Shown in pieces: positions 23,944 to 34,712 of a stretch of 64,000 bases of DNA; within the stretch, counting starts at the first letter, position 1, and each line of letters opens with the position of its first letter. Both the position numbers and the translations under genes were made by a program. Source of the DNA: Isoetes taiwanensis. Taxonomy: Eukaryota > Streptophyta > Lycopodiopsida > Isoetales > Isoetaceae. The stretch is from contig JAJEKV010000027.1 of NCBI GenBank assembly GCA_021234155.1, positions 5,392,623-5,456,622 on the forward strand, given 5' to 3'. The notes under the pieces are model-generated. The model saw only the letters and a list, made by a program, of their open reading frames with translations. It searched no databases and was not told the origin of the DNA.

Positions 23944-24217
23944 GAGACAACATCCATTAGAATTTTATGAGGTTAATTTACTAAATTTCTAAAAGAAATG
24001 GATGAGACATCTGTTTATCCGAGACAAGTTGAGCAGGTTTTCTTCCATAAAAACTAGAGTGATACTAATTGGTGGGTTTGTGGTTCATGAAACACCTAGC
24101 TCTCGTTGCATGATCAATCCGTCTACTTTGCATGTGGACTTGGAATCGTCTGATACTGATCCAATTCTTTTACTTGAGAAAATTGATGTTGCACAAGATG
24201 ACATCATCAAATGGTAG
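23944..24217 (+). pseudogene. CACTA DUF4216 fragment, copy B2
   Basis: Paralogue of 16990-17275, starting abruptly at GAGACAACATCCATTAGA next to the foldback element. The N-terminal half of the domain is absent. The RQVEQVFF coding part is preserved in DNA but frameshifted. A 71-codon frame (24002-24217) reads through GFVVHETPS to EKIDVAQDDIIKW and a stop. Copy B1 has lost this frame, so B2 better shows the ancestral C-terminus. Confidence 0.65.
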
Positions 24218-25039
24218 ATGGCAAGTAGAGGATCATGGTTCGAGTAAGGATTGCAATAAACTCTAGTTTGTCTACTATCTTAGATTATGATATTGATGAA
24301 ATGAAGAAATTGGTAATGAGGCCCCACATTTACTACATCTACGGCTTGGTGATGATGGACTAGCGAATATTGCACATGATATAAGACATGAAGTGGCACT
24401 TGGAAGTTGCCCTAATAGAATATTTTCTTTTCTTGATCTAATATATCAGTTTGTGTACTTTGTCTATGGGAGTTTGTGGAAGTTTTTTCTTTCTTGTTCA
24501 AATAATATCATTTTGTGTACATTGTCTATGGGAGTTTGAAGAAGATAGTGCCATTACAAATGATATTACAATTGTCATAAGCATTAACACTTGTATTATC
24601 GTTATCAAAATTACAACAAGTATTGATAGCAAGAGTGATGCAAATCGTATTATCCATGATGCTATTATTGACACATATAGCGTCATATGCTAGCACTAAT
24701 ATAATATTGTCAATATGTGATACTATAGATGAAGCTAAAGGTGATACGTCATATGCTAGCACTATATTGTCAATATGTGATACTGCTAAGGGTGATAATG
24801 TAACTGGTATAAGCTATAACATTTATACTGCCATTAACACCATTGGAGTAATAAATGATGGTAAAGTAATATGTTAGTACTGATATAATTGTTGACCAAA
24901 TTTATGACGAAGTTGATGATGCTGTAAATGATAGAATCTTGACATTGGTAGTGTCAATATACCTTGAATATCATAAAGTATATCACCTAATACTTTTTGA
25001 AAATTTAGGTGATATTAACATGATGAAAAATGGCTATCC
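24218..25039 (+). repeat. Block B2 spacer with shortened minisatellite
   Basis: Colinear with 17275-18185. The 60-bp minisatellite is represented at 24680-24795 by fewer units, with a deletion that removes the TATAGATGAA part of the last one. Two short segments present in B1 (after ATTGCAATAA, and TAATAATATC) are missing here. Confidence 0.75.
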
Positions 25040-25747
25040 TCCTGTAGTGAAACCACGCCCAAGAGCCTCCATGGGTTGTTTCTTGCAAAGCATGTGTCGA
25101 TAGCAGTCATAAGCACATTGATTAACTGGGCAGTCTATTGCTGTAGCATGGGGAGCTGCAGTATTTCTTCTAGGCTAGCTATAACCATCTGGGCATAGGT
25201 CTCAACATGGTCGTAATCCAAACGTAGCTGAGGCACGCAAGGTGCTGGAGCATTGGAATAGCCTGCCAATCCACTTGTAGGAAAAGGGATTGGTAGTCAA
25301 AATCCACTTCTTCATCTTGACTGTCTATAGGTGAATAATTAGGTGCAAATCCTGCTCCTCCACTAGCACGTAATCCACGACACTAAAGTCGCCCCTTGGT
25401 TCTTTTAGGATGGCCACTACGCTAGTCCATTACAGATGACCATGCTAAAGATGTTGCACAGCAGAAGCTACTGCATGCCATAGTGCGTGTCCTGGTGGGT
25501 TCCGTCATTTGATGCCTGTGGCCAAGCCACCTCTGCAGCATGTAGCTATAAAACATCCTCTGCCAAGAGGTAAAATTTTGTTAACTGTTCTATCCCCAGG
25601 CGTGCATTGAAGTCTCCAAGCAACATGACTCTGCTTGTGTTGTTGTATGTCATCATATAGATCGACATACAGGGCCAGCCTGTCCACATTTGAGTGAAGT
25701 GATAGAAGTTACTATCCAATGTGGAAAGTAGCATGCCGCCACGAAGA
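25040..25747 (-). pseudogene. Reversed LINE endonuclease fragment, copy in B2
   Basis: Paralogue of 18190-18900 on the minus strand. It reads DRLALYVDLYDDIQQHKQ and SRVMLL, and a shifted frame opens GDFNARLGIEQL better than in B1. It stops at 25747 (GCCGCCACGAAGA), where the degenerate GAATCT array begins, so the upstream ORF1 part present in unit 1 is missing here. Confidence 0.7.
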
Positions 25748-26265
25748 TGTTTGGGAATGTAGAGGAATCTTGGGACAATCTTTGGGAATATCAAGAGAAT
25801 CTAAAAGAATCTATAGGAATCTCATGAGAATCTTTAGAAATCTAGGGAAATATAAGAGAATCTTCAAGAAATCTTTGAGAATCTAGGGGTATCTTGATGG
25901 AATCTTGGAGAATCTAGGGAATTTTGGTGGGATCTTAAGGAATCTTTGTGTAATATTAGGAAATCTAGGGGAAATTCGAGGGGATCTAGGAGAATCTTTT
26001 CCTCTAGGTGTGTTTTGCAGGGAATCATCATAGAGTCTAAGGGAATCTACAAGAATCTACATGGAATCTTGGGGAATCTAGAGGAATCTTGAGATAAATT
26101 TTGAGAATCTAGAAGAATCTTGTGGAATCTTAGAGAATCTCGAGGAATCATTAAGGCATCTTTGGGAATATAAGAGACATTGATGGTATCTGAAAGAATC
26201 TTGGGAAACTTTTAGAGCCTTGGAGAATCTAAGAGAAAATTTATAGAATCTTCATGGAATGACAA
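25748..26265 (+). repeat. Degenerate GAATCT-rich array
   Basis: About 520 bp made almost wholly of variants of G-A-A-T-C-T followed by 4-10 purine-rich bases (GGAATCTTGG, GAGAATCTAG, AGAATCTATA). There is a roughly 10-11 nt spacing in places, often with two units per 20-22 nt. No unit is exact enough for a clean satellite. It starts precisely where block B2 ends and stops near CTTCATGGAATGACAATG. It could be an eroded minisatellite. It has no open frame of note. Confidence 0.75.
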
Positions 26266-29215
26266 TGCATTAGCTTCTAGTCGAATTTGTACAATCCCTC
26301 ATAGTACAACCACTTGTATATTTTAATGATATATTTTCACTACCTATATAAAGCGGTGTAGTTCTTGTTGGTAGGAATTCAAAATGTAATATTTCTGGGT
26401 TGAGCACGGCCATGGTGTTGACACGTACTGCATTTTGGCCCGCCCCCAAAATAATATAAGGAAAATATTTATATGGACATTTGACGAAGAAGGGGCAAAT
26501 TTTTTTCCGTTTCCAAAATCCCATGAGATGGTGTTGCAGCCTTCACAGAGTAAACAAGCAAGAGCTTCAAAGCACCCTGCAAATAGTTCACAGCTCCAAA
26601 TGGGTTATTCGGGCTTGTTGATTGTGTAGCCTACACAGTGCCCAACCTTCAGTCACAAATCTCCAATCAACAGAGGGATCTTCCTACACACCACACAAAT
26701 TTTCCTACATTCCTTCCACAATTGAATCCTAACCTCCTTCTAATTCAAGCTTGCTTCAAACTAGTCGTTTAAACCTATATACAACTAGCCGATTCAGACT
26801 TACTTCAAATCTATATACAACTAGCCGCTATTAATTGAACAATTTGAATGTCGACTTCGTTTCGAATGTTACAACATATAGTACTGTAGATATAAGCAAA
26901 GTAAGAGCTTATAAAATTGCCCAAAATCACCTTCTAGAGGTCAAATATATACTATATGGCAAAGACCAAGCATGTAACAGTGGAGTTAGCATCAGAATTG
27001 GAGCACCTAGTGCTTTAGCAAATTGAACTTGGATGCTTTTGATCAACCTCCTATTCCATTTATAGTTCTATCAAAGTACTTCCACATGTAAAAAATATGA
27101 ATCCTATATGAGATTTTTAACGGCAGGCGTTCTTCCCCATTCTAGTTCACAGATGTTCTTTTCTAGCTAGATGGATGTTCTATATTTTCTTGTGAACTCG
27201 AACTGGAGCAGATGAATATCTATCGATGATTATATGTTTTCATTAACCAATTTTTTATTTCAAAGGTTTTCTCAAAAACCTGAAACGACGGAGTTGTTTT
27301 GTCCAGGTGATATAACTTTGACTCTTGACCACATATAACATCGATACATATACTCTCTTTTTTTTTTTGGAAATTTGACCCTTAATAATTGTCTAGATGT
27401 AAATAGTTTCAACATCATTTTGGCTCTTGGATCTACTTCAAGGATCTTTGATCTATTGTATTTTTTATGATCATGCAAGTTATTTTCATTTTATACATAG
27501 AAATCCTTGTTTTTTCATTTAAGTTTCAAAACATTGTTTCAATACTTTACGCAATCAGAATGCATCTAATTCAAAATGAGTCATGTCAATAACTAAGAGG
27601 CAAAAAGGACCATAGATCTGTGGCAATTAAAAGTATATTAAGCATATATAATGCAATTGGCAACGATGAGAGGATTTTGTAGCATTCCTAGATCAATGTC
27701 AAAGCTCTTATAATTAAGCACAGAAAAGAGAAATAGATATAAGAGGTCCTTAAGATTATAGCTTGGAATATACATTGTATTCCTCAGGCTAAAATTGATG
27801 CAATAGAAGATGTTTACAACATTGTTTCAAAACAATGTAGTAAACAAGTTTTAAGATATGATACTTTCTAGCTAAATTTTTTTTGCATTTCAACAGGCAT
27901 CGAGAATTTAATTTGGCCAAGAGTAAGCACAATGAAGAGACCAAAGTGTCAGATGATGAGCTAGAGCCTGCAAGTGTGCAAGCAACCTTAGCTCAAATTT
28001 AAATGCAGATAAAAAAAGAGGGGAAGATAAGCTGACAAACAGCCTTGCAAGTTCTATTACTGCATACTTTTTGGCAATCTAAATATGGTGAAGGATGCCT
28101 TCGTATATTTAGAAAGTTGGTGTTTCCTCTATGTCAATAAACTTATGAAAAACATGCATCACAAAGAGCAGTTAAAATATTCGTCCAGGGGCAAATAACT
28201 ATATTAGAGGGGCCAATAAATTTATGAAGACCAATGGCATGAATCGCGGAGAGCAGCCAAAGTATTCGTCCAGGGGCACAATTGCAAGCAAGCTTTGTAG
28301 CCTCCATGATAATCCTCCGTCGGCCTGTCTTTACCCTTTCAAGAACCGTCGGAACATACTGACAATAAACAAGAGAGAACAAATTCTATTTTGTTGGGGT
28401 CAAAAGGAACAGTATGTTCAACGTCCTGCCAGAGTTCGAAATGGATGAAGTAAACGAAGGCTAATTTCCATTAGTTTTTCTATTTTCCTTCACCGTTGAT
28501 GCAAATTTTTGGAGATCCAATGGCTAGAAATAGTTTTTGATGAGGTGATAATCTAAGTGGATAGGTTAGAATTGCAGAAAATGTTGTATGGGGGGTTAGG
28601 CAAGCCTGCTAAAAACTCATCTTTTATGATAAGCAACATTTTTTTATGAATGTGGCCCTTTCTTGGCAATATAGATCTTGAATTTCATGTTAAAGTAACA
28701 CACTATGTACAAGATTTGATTTAAAATAGACATGGACCATTTCTAGTTTGTACTTAATCTTGCCATGTTTTAAAGCAAGATAACATTCTTATTCAACTCA
28801 TAATTGACGAAATATGTAATAGAAGTTCAAAATATGGTTTGTATCGTCCTAATGCAAAATACACGATGAAATCTTCGTATTTTTTACTATCATAAACTTA
28901 AGGCACATGTTTGCTGCCTAGGAGTTGCTATTTTATGTACAATAATAGTAATCTTAGCTTGTTTTTCATGATAGACTATATTTTCTATGGATTTAAGCTT
29001 CATTGGCACCATAGATCTCCAATTTGATGTTAAAAATAATATACTATAATATGTAAGATTGAATATAAATGGGCATGAACCATTATGGTCCACAATTAGA
29101 TGAATTGAGTATAAAAGTAAATCTCTCTAATTATCATTACCAATTTTATTTATTGTTCATTTGTCACTTATACAATGATATGGTGATTTTCTACTTTGCA
29201 ACTTCTATTGCAACC
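26266..29215. other. Unassigned DNA with small exon-like and repeated pieces
   Basis: No gene can be assembled. A segment at 27898-28001 follows a TTTCAACAG acceptor-like site and reads HREFNLAKSKHNEETKVSDD... to a stop after 34 residues, like a terminal exon, but nothing upstream joins it. At about 28143-28290 the words GAGCAGxxAAAxTATTCGTCCAGGGGCA occur twice, 90 bp apart. A T-run lies at 27356-27370. Confidence 0.4.
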
Positions 29216-29620
29216 ATCCGAGTGTGGATAGGCTGCAGCCCTATGTCGATCTATATGATGACATACAACAGCACAAGCAGGAGGGTAGGGTCATGCTCGT
29301 TGGAGACTTCAATGCCCGCACTGGCACGGAACAACCGATGGGATTTGACCCTCTGACAGATGATGTGTTGCAGTTAAGCCTTTCAGAAGGAGCTTGGCCA
29401 TGGGCATCAGCTGACATTCAGGTCTCGCGCTATGGGAGACAGCTATTGCTGCTTTGCAGTATCATTGACCTAGTGATTTGCAATGGGCTGGCACAATGGC
29501 CATCCTCCAGCCAGCAGACTTGCACGCAGGAGAACTAGGGAGGTGGGTCCAGCGTGGTAGACTATGTTTTGGTGGCCGAGTAGGACATGCACCTCGTCAA
29601 ATATTTTCAAGTGGGAACAG
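29216..29620 (+). pseudogene. LINE endonuclease C-terminal half
   Basis: The 104-codon frame opens DRLQPYVDLYDDIQQHKQEG, then VMLVGDFNARTGTEQ (the catalytic GDFN motif, about 29292-29335), and ends at a TAG after CTQEN. The S-VVDYVLV motif follows in phase at about 29550-29577. The first half of the domain is missing, consistent with 5' truncation during target-primed reverse transcription. Confidence 0.8.
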
Positions 29621-31303
29621 CTGGTAGGGATGAGGAGGTGGACTCAGACTATCTACCGCTCTACTTGCACCTAGCTTGGCAGGTTGCCCCAGATGCCTAT
29701 CCAACACCTCCTCGTATGCACCAGCTCAGACTGGACTATGAACGCGCTCCCACTTACTCCCAGATGCTTACAAAGAATCTGGAAAGCATCTCACAATGCT
29801 CAATGCTGGAGTAGCAGGCAGGCAGGCTCATTCACGTCCTCGGGGCTGCTGCAGAGAGGTGTTTTGGCAGAAGTCGCCCCCGAAAAACCTCAAGAGCTAC
29901 GGCCTTCGTAACCGGTGGTTCGACGCCGAGTGCAAAGAACGCAAATGCTGGCTCCGCCAAGTCACAGACCCTGTGCTACGTCCGGATGCAGACAAGCAAT
30001 ACTGCACTTTCCTCAAGGCTAAAAAGGCCAGGTACATTGCGGCCCATCAACAGGAAATGTTCTTCCTCCTGGAACGTCATCCCAGGACCTTCTGCCAGAG
30101 AGTGCTCAGGAGACCAGTACCGCCCACGGGAAACATCACTCTAGACCAGTGGGGGCAATACCTACAACAGCTCTACAACCCGGAGGGTGCATGGGCAGCA
30201 TTACCCCCCCAGCAGGGCCTAGTACTAGCAATCACAGAGGTGGAGGTAACGCAGGGGCTGCAATGTCTAGCCAATGGGAAAGCACCAGACTTTGATGGCA
30301 TACAGGCAGAGTTACTCAAGTGGGCAGGACCACTCATAGCACCGGTACTGACAGACATGTTCAACATGGCATTACGGGAATGTTTTCCCTCGCAATGGAC
30401 CACTAGCATGGTTGTCCCAATCTACAAGGCAGGAGACCCGCATTGCCCGCCAATTACCGGATCATCATGATCAGCTCAGTGTTTGCAAAGCTCCTCGCCG
30501 GGATCCTCGAGCAGCAATTGACAGGATGGGCAGAAGCAGCAGAAGTGCGAGCACTCACACAGGTAGGATTCAGGCCAAGGCACTCAACCATTGATCATAT
30601 CTTCACGCTGTGGACTCTGGTTGAGGACAGAGGAACCGTCGGCAGGATCTGTATTGCTGCTTCGTAGACTTCGCCAAGGCTTTTGACACTGTATCTCGGG
30701 AAAAGCTGTGGGCAAGATTGCAACAGCTAAACATCCCTACCGAATTGCAGAATGCAGTGTACAGGTTATATGAGACATGCACCGGCCGACTGCAACCAGC
30801 GGGCCGACCATTCGAGAGCAGTATCAGGATCCGTCAAGGGTGCCCTCTCTCTCCCACACTATTTGGCCTGTATATTGATCAGCTGGAGAGCTAGCTTGCT
30901 GATAATGGAGGCACTGTGGCCCACCTCCTACACCAGATCATCAGGCAGCTAATCTATGCTGACGACATGGACCTCCTAACACACACTAGGATAGATATGC
31001 AACGCCATCTGGATGTCTTGGACACGTTTTGCCAGGTGGCTGACATGCGCGTCAACTTTACATCAGCCATCGCCCCCAATATCGTGGCCAAAAGTTGAAG
31101 TGGTGTCTGCTTACAAATATTTGGGGGTGGAGTTCCCGTCGGCCATGAATTGGGACAATTCCATTTGGTTGCGAGCAGGTTGGAAGGCACTCTATAAAAT
31201 GGAGAACAATAGCCACAAGGCCGAGCTGTATGATTGGGTCCACCAATCGCACCTATTCAAGGTGCTAGTAGAACCTATGCTTTTGTACGGGGTCGAGGTC
31301 TGA
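29621..31303 (+). pseudogene. LINE reverse transcriptase (RVT_1), frameshifted
   Basis: A 224-codon frame (29796-30470) covers the pre-RT linker and the first RT blocks (NGKAPDFDGIQAELLKW). A shifted frame (30443-30667) gives NYRIIMISSVFAKLL and VGFRPRHSTIDHIF. After another shift come FAKAFDTVSREKLW (motif A, about 30670-30710), RQGCPLSPTLFGLYID (motif B, about 30833-30880) and YADDMDLL (motif C, about 30955-30978). The YKYLGVEF and LLYGVEV post-RT blocks follow. All catalytic Asp codons are present, but at least three shifts and two stops disable it. Confidence 0.85.
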
Positions 31304-32097
31304 GGCACAGTGATTTACCTTGCCACTTGGAACGACTTGGAGCAGGTGCAGAAAGCTTTCTTGGCACGAGCCCTGGGGGTGAAGTCCACAGTTCCATACC
31401 AGATACAGTTGCAGGAAACAGGTTTCTTGCCTCTTCAAAGAGGAGCCCTTGACAGACACATCGTCTACTTCCAGAAGGTGGTCAACATGGACGATGCTCG
31501 TCTCCCTCACCTCGCTTACACTATGGCAATGGGGCCTCAACGCCTAAAAGCCTACTGGCAGGAAAAGAGAGCTCAGTGGCTGATAAGATGGAATGTGCAG
31601 GAGACAGGTGCGTCCAAGTGCAAATGGAGGCAGATCGCCGCAGTCTTAGTCAGTACCTTGACGCATGCTTCCTCAGTAAGCTATGGGATGCCAGCACCCT
31701 TGAACAGGGCAAGACGACACATTATCAACGCTACATAAATCCCAGGTTGGAGCGGGGCCCGCAATGCTGCCTGCACACTCATCTACCCATGAAAAAACGC
31801 AGATTCGTTGCCTCTATCCGCATAGGTGCACACCATCTCTGGATTGAGACAGGGAGATGGGTTGGGGAGCTGTGTCAGGAAAGGCTTTGTTAACGGTGCC
31901 AGGTTGGAGCTATGGAAGACGAATGCCACACAAGTTGCCCAGCATATGATGACATTCGGACACGGTATGCTGAGCTGGTTCATCCTGGCCAGCCCCTACA
32001 TGAGATGCTGAGCACAAGCTCGGTACAGAGGTTGGGCTCATACATTCAAGAGATCATGGATCGTCGAGATCAGCGTGGCCCTCAGGCACTCACCTGA
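31304..32097 (+). pseudogene. LINE post-RT and C-terminal zinc-knuckle-like region
   Basis: A 142-codon frame (31310-31738) continues the post-RT region (WNDLEQVQKAFLARALGVKS, LPLQRGALDRHIVYFQKVV). Two overlapping frames then carry the IRIGAHHLWIETGRW block, and a CQERLC..C...ECHTSCP series (31873-31945) spans a stop. The Cys/His spacing suggests a zinc-binding end as in other LINE ORF2 proteins. The coding end is a TGA at 32095-32097. Confidence 0.7.
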
Positions 32098-32308
32098 TGC
32101 ATGTACATATTTCTGTCTATATTTGTAATTGTTTTTGTATCTGTACAGTTTGACAGCAGGCCTATTCCTGTCACGGTTTTTCCCCCAAACAACCCTTTAG
32201 GGCAGGGAGGGGTGGGCAGTAATACGCTTGCTGCGTCTCTTGTTGGGTCCCATAGGCCAATTGGTCTCCGTGGACGATAAATATTCTATTCTATTCTATT
32301 CTATTCTA
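32098..32308 (+). other. LINE-4 3' UTR and (ATTCT)n tail, proximal part
   Basis: About 180 bp of 3' UTR, with a pyrimidine/A-rich part and GGGCAGGGAGGGGTGGGCAG, ends in GTGGACGATAAAT and then ATTCT repeats. The last bases before the tail resemble the end of the minus-strand LINE (GACAATAATGTATC then TATC repeats). This suggests related 3' ends, with tails built from the terminal few bases. Confidence 0.75.
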
Positions 32309-32337
32309 CTAGAAAAAGTGCCCAGCGTTGCTGGGCT
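32309..32337 (-). other. Helitron 3' terminus: hairpin plus CTAG
   Basis: A 7-bp GC stem with a 3-nt loop (32320-32336) lies 7 nt from the terminal CTAG (32309-32312). This hairpin is the expected termination signal for rolling-circle transposition. Confidence 0.85.
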
Positions 32338-33109
32338 TTTCATTAAGATTAAATTTCAAAATTTTAATCTTATGGTTGAAGTCGTCCTTATAAATTGCTT
32401 TATTAATGGAGCTTTAAATTTAAATACAGCTCATGAAATTTTATAATGTTTATAGCAATTGTATTTCATTCATCAGGGGTTTGGTTGCCATACGAGGCTG
32501 TCAGATCTATTTAGTTCTCATTGGAACGTTGAGAGCAAATATATGACGTCTTGCTAAGCACGCCTCTATATAATACGTGATAATAGTGTATTTTCTTTTT
32601 CCATCTAATCTAATGTTTATGATTTAGTATTGGTGTTTTCTTATTGGTCAACTTTTTCATTGATGACTTGCTCAATGTATTAACGTCTACTTTAGGCCTA
32701 GAGAGTCTAATTCTAGAGAGGAGATGTTTGAAGCATTTAAAAAAAATGCAAACCAAATCCCCGTACAACCCTGCCAGTTTCACTATATGAAATAAACGAC
32801 ACAAAATTCTGCAGAAATATAAAATCCAACATTATAAAGACAAGCACATATGTCATACAAATCTGAATTTTTCGGGTAAAAACCTTCACTTCATGGAAAA
32901 ACATCATGCAGCATAGATATAGGATTTCAAAACGGCATGATAAAATTGATCAGTAAACATGTAGAGCACGATGTACAGATGCGTTGTTTCACATAATAGC
33001 ACTATTATTATAGAAGCATAAGCACCAAGAAATCACCAGATAGATTTTACAAACTGTAGAGATGGAAACAGTTCCATCCAACCATTGAATCACCCATATT
33101 TTGGCCTTA

Positions 33110-33370
33110 ACAGTGCCCCACAAATGTAACCAAATGAATGGAAAGGCAAGAAGACTTACTGCAATGTGAATCTTGATCAACCATTCCTCTGGGACACAAA
33201 GAAGATATAAGACCTGGAAACTTGAAATCTGACTCTTCAATCTGTAGGTCAACTTCAAAGTCAAAAGGAAATGCAATGGCAATAATTGATGTTGAAGGAT
33301 GAGTTTCTGCGTGGGAGTCTGTTGTACAGTACAGTATGTGGAAAGCATCGGTTCCTTGCATATAATCTGC
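33110..33370 (-). pseudogene. Exon-like fragment inside the Helitron, unrecognised
   Basis: The minus frame reads a protein-like stretch (MQGTDAFHILYCTTDSHAET, then IIAIAFPFDFEVDLQIEES) that runs to CCAG/GTCTTA at about 33211, a donor-like site. Beyond it the frame stays open briefly. I do not recognise the protein. Such isolated exon pieces in a non-coding Helitron suggest gene capture. Confidence 0.35.
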
Positions 33371-34327
33371 AGCACTGAGAATGATGGCTGTTTTATGTAG
33401 AAGAAATGGTCATTTTATGTAGAAGGAAGTCCTACATCGTTGCATTGTAAGTTAATCATAAGAGCAAAATCGTCCCAGGCAAACAAGATTTACAAATGAC
33501 TCAGAAGCTTACATCAAGCCCGCCAACAATCTGACCACAAAGAATTACAGAATCAAAGATGGCAATAATTTCTTAATTTGGAAAACTTAAATATATTGTT
33601 GGTCTCTAACCTTGCAATAGAATCAAACGTTATATGGCCAACTCTCCCGCTGTGGCATGGCATACATCATGCTTTGGTCTCTACATCTTTAACCTACAAA
33701 ACCACATCAAAGATCTAGCACTTGCAAAGTTGTAACCTGCAAAGCCTACAGTGCAAGAACAAAAGGAAGTTACCTCTTATCAATGTTGCTTTTGGAGCTT
33801 GAAAACACAACGGAAATCAAAAGCCATTTTTAAGGGCAAACTCGTATCACTTTTTTGTGCAACCATTCTACAGGTTTCCCCAAGAATGACATAAACCAAC
33901 CAAGTGCTTAGGGCTTTGACGCAAATAATCGAGCGCAAACTCTTTGGATTTGAGAGCATAGACAATTACCTAGTGGAATGCATACCAGAGTTGCAACTTC
34001 AAAAGCAAGTTCACTAAAATCTACAGCATGGACAACAGCATGCACGATCTCAACAAAATATCCAATACAAGAGTTATGTATCCGACCCTTATTCTAATAA
34101 GCATGTTACTTTTCGGGGTTTATATCCCGATGTTCGAGAAAATTGCCGGTTTAGGCATGTCCACCACAACCTGGTATGCTCAATCAATATCCACAGGAGT
34201 TGCTCCAATGGATCCAAGCAGGGCTTAAATAAACCAACAAAGAAACAACTGCATAAAGCATGATGCGTTACAAAAGCAAAAGAACGAAGCAAATGAAAGA
34301 TCTCTGAAGTAACCAAGCAGTAAATAC

Positions 34328-34712
34328 CTTCGAAATGACTTATCAATTAATTCCCACAGGCATTCTGCAATGATGCGCAAGTTATCCACATTGCTATTCT
34401 TGTGTAAGAAATGGGTTGAGTAGAGATTCTTTCTATAATAATTGTTTGACCTCCAGTGGTAAGATGAATCTATTCTCGAATATAATGATACATGTTGCCT
34501 TGCTGCAAGAGCCACTTGAGGACGATAGCATCTACATTCCATGTGCATTGCAAGCACGAAATAATAAGAACATAAGCATTTGAAATACTAATAGCGAGAT
34601 GAACACAAACCATATGATCATACCTAATGATCAAGATTCATGAGCTAAAATGACCTTAAGAAAAAGAAGCCATACCTAGCTGTGGCCTGTGATGTTCGGC
34701 TAATGCTGCCAT
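34328..34712 (-). pseudogene. Two exon-like fragments inside the Helitron, unrecognised
   Basis: A first piece starts at ATG (34712) and reads MAALAEHHRPQL to an AG/GTATG donor at 34676. A second piece begins after a GAATGTAG acceptor (34531) and ends at CGAAG/GTATTT (34328), 204 nt. The open frame of the second (VALAARQHVSLYSRIDSSYH ... IIAECLWELIDKSF) looks like real protein, but the exon phases do not join into it, so the copy is broken or the first piece is wrong. The protein is not recognised. Confidence 0.35.

Larger units (their letters stand above)
9592..25747 (+). repeat. Head-to-tail segmental duplication A1-B1-A2-B2
   Basis: Block A1 (9592-11712, resuming 16479 to about 16515) matches A2 (19973 to about 22081). 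Block B1 (about 16990-18900) matches B2 (23944-25747). The order is colinear, so one unit (about 9592-19972) was copied directly next to itself, with the junction at 19972/19973. Later events differ between copies. A LINE entered A1. A2 gained an internal 215-bp tandem duplication. A foldback element lies at the start of B2, and B2 ends early at 25747. The unit has no intact gene. Confidence 0.8.
29216..32308 (+). mobile_element. LINE with (ATTCT)n tail, 5'-truncated (LINE-4), tail split by a Helitron
   Basis: The element starts inside the endonuclease domain at about 29216 and ends in an (ATTCT)n run (32283-32308) that resumes at 37879-37909 beyond the Helitron. It carries the endonuclease C-terminus, a reverse transcriptase and a Cys/His C-terminal region, with several stops and shifts. 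It is closely related to the reversed fragments at 18190-19972 and 25040-25747 and more distantly to the minus-strand LINE at 41765-57893. No target duplication was found. Confidence 0.85.

Noticed and set aside
25748-26265. CRISPR-like or satellite array
   Set aside because: No conserved repeat with unique spacers and no exact unit; plant nuclear context.
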